Assembly: GCF_004341105.1 (NCBI RefSeq)
Contig: NZ_SLZK01000004.1
Location: 248,001-312,000 of the forward strand
Source: Rhizobium sp. BK418
GTDB lineage: Bacteria; Pseudomonadota; Alphaproteobacteria; Rhizobiales; Rhizobiaceae
Direction: 5' to 3'
Length of the DNA: 64,000 nucleotides
The notes beneath the pieces are model-generated. The model was not told the origin of the DNA. It did no database searches and was given only the letters and a program-made list of their open reading frames with translations. The translations under genes were made by a program, and so were the position numbers. This document shows, in pieces, positions 59,509-64,000 of the stretch (positions are counted from its first letter, which is position 1; each line of letters starts with the position of its first letter).

Positions 59509-61032
59509 TCAACGCAGCGGAGCTGGAAGCAGGTTCGTCGTGAAGTCCTGATAGGAAACCGGACGCAGGAACCTGTAGATCGCCAGCGTCCCGACCGAGG
59601 TCGATCTGCCGTCAGCGGTTGCCGGGTAGGGGCCGCCATGCACCATTGCGGGCGATACTTCGACGCCGGTTCCGAAGCCGTTCACCAGCAGGCGTCCGGC
59701 AAGCATCTCCAGCTTAGGTACGAGGCGCTTTGCTTCCGGCTCGTCGTCGCTGGCGATGTGGAGGGCAACGGTCAGCTGTCCTTCCAGCCCGTCAAGGACG
59801 TGCTCGAGTTCGGCGAGATTCCGGCAGCGTACGAGGAGACCGGCTGCTCCGAAGACCTCGTCCTGAAGCTCGTGATGTGCGAGGAATGCTGCGGCCGTCG
59901 TCTCGAAAAGGGCAGCAGTGCCTTCAAATTCGTTGCCCGGCTTGCCGTTGGCGACGAGGCGGACTTCGGGATGTTTCTCCAGACGACCGACGCCTTCGCA
60001 GAAGGCCTTGGCGATCGATCCGGTAAGCATGGTCTGCGCGCTAACCTCCGGCAACAATTCCTGCGTCTTGGTGATGAAGGCATCGAGGCCCTCGCCCTCA
60101 ACGGCAAGAATGAGGCCCGGATTGGTGCAGAATTGTCCGGCGCCCAGAACCAGCGAACTTACGAAACCAGTGGCGATCTCTGCGGCGCGGCTTTTCAGAG
60201 CATTGGGGAAGAGGATAACCGGGTTGACGCTGCTCATTTCGGCATAGACGGGGATCGGCTGCTTGCGCTCGGAAGCGATCTTCATCAGCGCGGTGCCGCC
60301 GCGGCGCGATCCGGTAAAACCGACGGCGCGAATTCTGGCGTCCGCCACGAGCTTCTGCCCGACCTCGAAGCCGGTGTCGAAGAGAAGCGCGAATGTGCCG
60401 ACATGCAGGCCGGCCTTGGCGACAGCGCGCTGAACGGCGCGGCCTACCAGTTCCGAGGTGCCCGGATGGGCGGAGTGCGCCTTGACGACGACAGGGCATC
60501 CGGCAGCGAGCGCCGATGCCGTGTCGCCGCCGGCGACGGAGAAGGCAAGCGGGAAGTTCGATGCGCCGAAAACCGCGACAGGACCGAGAGCAATGTTGCG
60601 CAGGCGCAGGTCAGGCTTCGGAACAGGCTTGCGGGAAGGATCCGCGCCGTCGAAACGGAGCTCCTGGAACCGACCCTCACGAACTTCTTTCGCAAACAGC
60701 CGAAGCTGTCCGGTCGTGCGGGCGCGCTCGCCTTCCAACCGTCCACGCGCAAGACCGGTTTCCGCCATACCGCGGACGATCAGATCATCGCCGATCGCTT
60801 CGATCTCACCGGCAATGGTCTCCAGAAAGGCCGCCCGCGTTTCGAGGTCAGTTTCCCGGTAGGAGGCGAAGGCTTCCCACGCAAGCTTGGTCGCCTCTTC
60901 GACGTCTTCCGCGGAGGCGCCACCGAAAGAAACGGGCAACGCCGCTCCAGTGGCCGCCTCGACGCCGAAAAGCTCGCCGCGCGTGCCGCGCTTTTCCGAT
61001 CCCGCAACGAGCAGGCTTCCATTGATATTCAT
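59509..61032 (-). CDS. Alpha-ketoglutaric semialdehyde (2,5-dioxovalerate) dehydrogenase
   Basis: The 507-residue aldehyde dehydrogenase matches the KGSADH branch, which oxidises 2,5-dioxopentanoate to 2-oxoglutarate with NAD(P). The typical segments are GPVAVFGASNFPLAFSVAGG (about residues 150-169), the glutamate region YAEMSSVNP (about 266) and the catalytic cysteine in GAGQFCTNPG (about 299-308). This is the last step of non-phosphorylating pentose and of glucarate/galactarate pathways. GGAAA eight bases before ATG 61032 sets the start. It is separated from the sugar-acid island by 20 kb but could serve it. Confidence 0.86.
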   Translation of the reverse strand: MNINGSLLVAGSEKRGTRGELFGVEAATGAALPVSFGGASAEDVEEATKLAWEAFASYRETDLETRAAFLETIAGEIEAIGDDLIVRGMAETGLARGRLEGERARTTGQLRLFAKEVREGRFQELRFDGADPSRKPVPKPDLRLRNIALGPVAVFGASNFPLAFSVAGGDTASALAAGCPVVVKAHSAHPGTSELVGRAVQRAVAKAGLHVGTFALLFDTGFEVGQKLVADARIRAVGFTGSRRGGTALMKIASERKQPIPVYAEMSSVNPVILFPNALKSRAAEIATGFVSSLVLGAGQFCTNPGLILAVEGEGLDAFITKTQELLPEVSAQTMLTGSIAKAFCEGVGRLEKHPEVRLVANGKPGNEFEGTAALFETTAAAFLAHHELQDEVFGAAGLLVRCRNLAELEHVLDGLEGQLTVALHIASDDEPEAKRLVPKLEMLAGRLLVNGFGTGVEVSPAMVHGGPYPATADGRSTSVGTLAIYRFLRPVSYQDFTTNLLPAPLR

Positions 61033-61395
61033 GACGGATTTCCTTTCAAAAAGATTCGGCACTTATATAGGCGTTCGCGCTCTCAATTTCACGACATCCT
61101 TCCCGAAGTCCTATCAATCGGCGCTGATCGAAATTCCACAGATGCTCGACCCGCGCCATCAACAATCCAATGGAGGATTTGCACCACGCATTCATCGTAT
61201 GCCGAACCAAGGCAGAAAGGGCCTGAGCTGAATGCCGAGCTCGAACATCCGACCGCGAAAGATATGACAACAGGATGGCTCAGGGCCACAGGAACGCACG
61301 GCGCTTATGTCGGCGATACTCTGGGGTGAAACAGCGGATTGATAGGAGCTTCTGGAAGGGGAGTGGCTGCCGGAAAATCTCTCCATCTGCTTTAC
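61033..61395. other. Intergenic region with no recognised gene
   Basis: The 363 bases hold the promoter side of the KGSADH gene (a TATATAAG element lies about 40 bases before its start) and otherwise nothing I recognise. Short frames here lack family features. Confidence 0.4.
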
Positions 61396-61848
61396 TCAAT
61401 CGGGCTGTACGGGCCGAATCGTATCCACTGAGACCTCGCCCTCAAGAACGCCTCGCACGAGATCGGTGCGATTCCGATCGATCTCGACCACCGTGTAAAG
61501 CTTGTCGTCGCGAAATGAGCTCGCATTTGTCGTGGTCACATCCTCGGCAGGTGCTGCATCGACCTCCATGAAGTCAAGTTCGCGCCCGGCCGCGACAATC
61601 CGGGCGTCGCCTGCCGTTCTTGCTGCGACCACCACAACGCCATGGTTCGGCGAATTCGCCCATCTCGGATCATCTGGAGCTGCGATCGGTTCAAGTCGAT
61701 AAACGCCAAGAGGCTCTCCTGCGGGACGCGCTGCAGTCTCCGCCGCCACGTCTTCCATTTGCGCCTTGCTCTCGACCGAGCGCCCGAAGGTGTTCGGATT
61801 TGTCGCATTGTTGATCTCGTCGTTTCCCGTTCGTGAGACGTTAGACAT
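61396..61848 (-). CDS. Hypothetical protein, acidic, of unknown function
   Basis: I do not recognise this 150-residue protein. The first 40 residues are polar and probably disordered (SNVSRTGNDEINNATNP). The rest looks like a small folded domain, with GVYRLEPIAAPDDPRWANSP, a beta-rich GVVVVAARTAGDARIVAAG and a C-terminal KLYTVVEIDRNRTDLVRGVL. No signal peptide, membrane segment or catalytic motif is visible. GGAGG five bases before ATG 61848 supports translation and this start. It has no close operon partner. Confidence 0.65.
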   Translation of the reverse strand: MSNVSRTGNDEINNATNPNTFGRSVESKAQMEDVAAETAARPAGEPLGVYRLEPIAAPDDPRWANSPNHGVVVVAARTAGDARIVAAGRELDFMEVDAAPAEDVTTTNASSFRDDKLYTVVEIDRNRTDLVRGVLEGEVSVDTIRPVQPD

Positions 61849-62184
61849 GCCGTCCTCCATTCTTTGCGAACATAACGATAGTGCGCGCCGACTGTTCCGC
61901 TTGGCGTTTATTCCCGGGTTCGCGTCGGCTGTTTTCTAGGGCTTTCAACCGGCCGATGAGGCTCTCGGTTCGAACAAAAAATGGGATGGCCGCTGATAGC
62001 AATGCGCAGCCATCCCATTTTAAGCAAGCGCCCCCTCGTCGAACGCTTGCAACCGGCCCCCGCCAATCGTCGAAAACGTTATCAAGATCTAAAGCATTCC
62101 CGCTAGTGCGCGGATGCAACACTTTATGAAAGGTTGGGAGCCGAAAAGCCAACCCATTGTGAGGCAATGGGTCAGTGTGGCCGA
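61849..62184. other. Intergenic region of 336 bases with a long inverted repeat
   Basis: No gene is evident. Two structures stand out: the inverted repeat at 61978-62021, and a stem ACCCATTG / CAATGGGT at 62152-62172, 13 bases after the EEP gene stop codon, which may end that operon. A small RNA cannot be excluded. Confidence 0.45.
61978..62021. terminator. Long perfect inverted repeat, terminator-like
   Basis: AAAATGGGATGGC (61978-61990) and GCCATCCCATTTT (62009-62021) are perfect 13-base inverses with an 18-base loop. A-tracts before and T-tracts after the stem make it look like a bidirectional terminator, but there is no protein gene on the plus strand for it to end. Confidence 0.5.
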
Positions 62185-63222
62185 TCAGGAGACGGAGAAA
62201 CACGCCTTGATCAGTTCGTGATCGGAAATTGCTGCGCCGTTGACATCGACGGCGGCAACAGTCACGGCTTGGTGCGCTGCAAGCCCGCGAGCGAAGAGCC
62301 AGTCAAGGCGGGCAAAGGGCGGTTCGGGTGTCCCGTCCGGGCGGGTCCGTTGCGTGAGCGCGAAGTCATTGGCCGTTTTCCAATCATATCCAGCGTCCGC
62401 AAGAAGGTTGAAGAGCGGTTCATACGCTTCCGGCTCGCGCGATCCCGCAGGGAGGATGTTGGTGTTGAAGTCGCCGCCTATCACCACAGGTAAACCATCG
62501 GCAAGCGTATCGACTGAAGCAATCAGCCTTTTTGTCTGAAGGGCTCGATCCTCAATATCGGTCTTACTTTCCAGATGCACGCTGACGGCGAGGATCTGCC
62601 CGAATGCGGTATCGATCTTCGCCGCGATCGCCATGCGCCCACCGATCCGGCCCTGGCCGTCCTTTGCATCCGTCCACCAGGTTCCGCCATCATCGAGATG
62701 AATCAGTGCTGCGTCCAGTATTGGCAGGCGGGAGAGCAGCGCATTGCCATGGAAGCCGACGGAATTCCTCTGACCCTTATGCCATTCGCGCTCGCGGGAA
62801 TCTCCTAGGCCAAGTTCCACGAACTCCACGCCAAAAACATAGGACATGCCGAGGGCGTGGGCGAGATCGGCGACGGTGTGGCGGTTGCCGGCACGCGCTG
62901 TGCCGAGATCGGCCTCCGTCAGCAGCAGGATATCCGCGCCACTCTGACCAACGAGTTCCACCGACGGAGCATGATACTTCAAGCGTTCCGCATTCCATGC
63001 GGCGACGACAAGACCGTTGGTTGTCGTGGTATTGTTGGCTGTCCTTACCACTTCGATCGTGGAGAGCGCGGGCAGAGTCGCGGTCAAGCGATCATGTTCG
63101 GCTTGTGTCAGTTCGGCGGCACGCGCCTCATCGAAGAAGGCGGCAGACGGTACGGCAAGCGTCTCCACGGCGGCCACAACAAGGTTGCGGTCGTCGTTGG
63201 CGAGATCCAGAAAGCTTTTCAT
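62185..63222 (-). CDS. Endonuclease/exonuclease/phosphatase (EEP) family hydrolase
   Basis: This 345-residue protein has the metal-dependent EEP fold. The active-site strings are AAWNAERLKYH (about residues 74-84), LLLTEADLGT (about 99-108), VVIGGDFNTNI (about 246-256) and the catalytic DH pair AISDHELI (about 330-337). No signal sequence is seen. The family includes nucleases, phosphodiesterases and sphingomyelinase-like enzymes. It starts 11 bases after the stop of a UgpC/MsmX-type ATPase gene, so I infer a role on an imported phosphodiester or sugar phosphate. Confidence 0.8.
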   Translation of the reverse strand: MKSFLDLANDDRNLVVAAVETLAVPSAAFFDEARAAELTQAEHDRLTATLPALSTIEVVRTANNTTTTNGLVVAAWNAERLKYHAPSVELVGQSGADILLLTEADLGTARAGNRHTVADLAHALGMSYVFGVEFVELGLGDSREREWHKGQRNSVGFHGNALLSRLPILDAALIHLDDGGTWWTDAKDGQGRIGGRMAIAAKIDTAFGQILAVSVHLESKTDIEDRALQTKRLIASVDTLADGLPVVIGGDFNTNILPAGSREPEAYEPLFNLLADAGYDWKTANDFALTQRTRPDGTPEPPFARLDWLFARGLAAHQAVTVAAVDVNGAAISDHELIKACFSVS

Positions 63223-63233
63223 CGGTATCTGGC

Positions 63234-64000
63234 TCAGGCGTTGACAGGGGTAGCGCGGCTCCGTGCCGGCGCGACGAGTACGGCGCCAGTTTCTGCCGAA
63301 TAGAAATGCATCGAATCCTGATCGATCGCAATGCCGATCCGATCGCCGGTTTTCAGCGCGACCGACCCCGTCATGGCGACGGCGAAGGGCAAACCATCAA
63401 AATCAGCATGCACGACGCGGCTCGCACCGAGTTCTTCGATGAAGTCGGCAGTGGCGATAAGCGCACCCGCGGCATCCGGGGCGACGAGACGAGCCGCTTC
63501 AGCGCGCACGCCAAGAACGACACGCTGGCCGGCGAGTTGCTTGCCGCGCTCCGCCGGAAGCGTGACGGTGCGGCCTTCGTCATAGATGAAGATGCCGTTT
63601 TCGTTGACGCGGCCTTCCAGAAGATTCATCGCCGGCGTACCGACGAAGCCGGCAACGAAACGACTTGCGGGATAGTGGTAAACCTCTTCCGGCGTGCCGA
63701 TCTGTTCGACATTGCCGGCGTTCATGACGATGATGCGGTCGGCAAGTGTCATGGCCTCGTTTTGGTCGTGGGTGACAAAGATCGAGGTCGCACCGAGGCG
63801 GCGATGCAGGCGGCGGATTTCGGCGCGCATAGCGATACGCAGTTTGGCATCGAGGTTAGAAAGCGGCTCGTCGAAGAGGAAGACATTCGGCTCGCGGATC
63901 ATGGCGCGGCCCATGGCCACGCGCTGGCGCTGGCCGCCCGAGAGGGCCGCCGGGCGACGTTCGAGGAAGGGCTCCAGGCTCAGCGCCTTGGCGACATCGG
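63234..64000 (-). CDS. Carbohydrate/glycerophosphate-type ABC transporter ATP-binding protein (5' end outside the window)
   Basis: About 255 C-terminal residues of a UgpC/MsmX-type ATPase are present. The frame is open to the right edge and includes the signature LSGGQRQRVAMGRAM, Walker B VFLFDEPLSNLDAKLR, the switch histidine in FVTHDQNEA and the TOBE-type C-terminal domain. Walker A lies outside the window. The partner EEP hydrolase gene follows 11 bases later. Whether it imports glycerol-3-phosphate, glycerophosphodiesters or a plain sugar depends on genes to the right. Confidence 0.88.
   Translation of the reverse strand, partial: DVAKALSLEPFLERRPAALSGGQRQRVAMGRAMIREPNVFLFDEPLSNLDAKLRIAMRAEIRRLHRRLGATSIFVTHDQNEAMTLADRIIVMNAGNVEQIGTPEEVYHYPASRFVAGFVGTPAMNLLEGRVNENGIFIYDEGRTVTLPAERGKQLAGQRVVLGVRAEAARLVAPDAAGALIATADFIEELGASRVVHADFDGLPFAVAMTGSVALKTGDRIGIAIDQDSMHFYSAETGAVLVAPARSRATPVNA

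Noticed and set aside
59638..61329. A 563-codon plus-strand frame opposite the KGSADH gene
   Set aside because: It mirrors the aldehyde dehydrogenase gene in antisense and shows no domain of its own.
1..64000. tRNA, rRNA, CRISPR arrays, insertion sequences, prophage genes, replication origins
   Set aside because: None was recognised on either strand; no transposase, integrase, capsid or RepABC-like protein is encoded.

Overview
The window is a GC-rich, gene-dense piece of an alphaproteobacterial genome, most likely Rhizobium or a close relative. The support is the gene families (a MelA/Agp-type alpha-galactoside operon with an AraC regulator, a thiMED salvage operon under a TPP riboswitch, CbpA/CbpM, a homogentisate pathway with Lrp-type regulators, many peptide-type ABC importers carrying sugars) and an intergenic repeat at 21946-22012 that looks like one common in rhizobial genomes. 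The density of catabolic and uptake genes and the lack of rRNA, tRNA or ribosomal genes would suit an accessory replicon, but that is inference. No phage, insertion sequence, CRISPR array or plasmid replication gene was seen.

Layout. 1-269: 3' end of an oligopeptide-type ABC ATPase gene. 400-5170: a stress/low-oxygen style group with a broken SPW-repeat gene, a zinc alcohol dehydrogenase, an aminoglycoside-phosphotransferase/P-loop kinase fusion, and cbpA-cbpM. Three of its promoters carry FNR/FixK-like dyads (810-823, 867-880, 2047-2060) at nearly equal distance from the start codons. 5490-8152: metNIQ methionine importer. 8559-14823: phenylalanine/tyrosine degradation (phhA, two Lrp/AsnC regulators, hppD-hmgA-fahA-maiA). 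15063-17177: tail-specific protease Prc. 17180-27373: alpha-galactoside locus (AraC regulator, GH4, binding protein, two permeases, double ATPase, second GH4). 27427-28319: RES-Xre toxin-antitoxin pair with a palindromic operator candidate.

28427-39731: a sugar-acid catabolic island in three transcription units (lactonase-like amidohydrolase plus IlvD/Edd dehydratase; Gfo/Idh/MocA dehydrogenase plus GntR regulator; DapA-like lyase, GntR regulator, complete ABC importer and PfkB kinase). The enzymes fit oxidation of a sugar to a lactone, hydrolysis, dehydration to a 2-keto-3-deoxy acid, then cleavage or phosphorylation; the sugar is unknown. 40069-47801: a GH39 glycosidase divergent from a five-gene peptide-type ABC importer. 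47856-49878: an FMN-dependent L-lactate-dehydrogenase-like enzyme and a spermidine-synthase-like protein. 49948-56781: a GNAT, NagZ-like GH3 and five-gene ABC importer operon, probably for N-acetylglucosamine-containing oligomers or muropeptides. 56904-59352: thiMED with riboswitch. 59509-61032: alpha-ketoglutaric semialdehyde dehydrogenase. 61396-64000: a small hypothetical protein, an EEP-family phosphohydrolase and the 3' part of a UgpC/MsmX-type ATPase gene.

The main theme is the pairing of cytoplasmic glycosidases (GH4, GH39, GH3) with peptide-family ABC importers, three times in 40 kb. In each of these operons a strong stem-loop follows the binding-protein gene before the permease genes.
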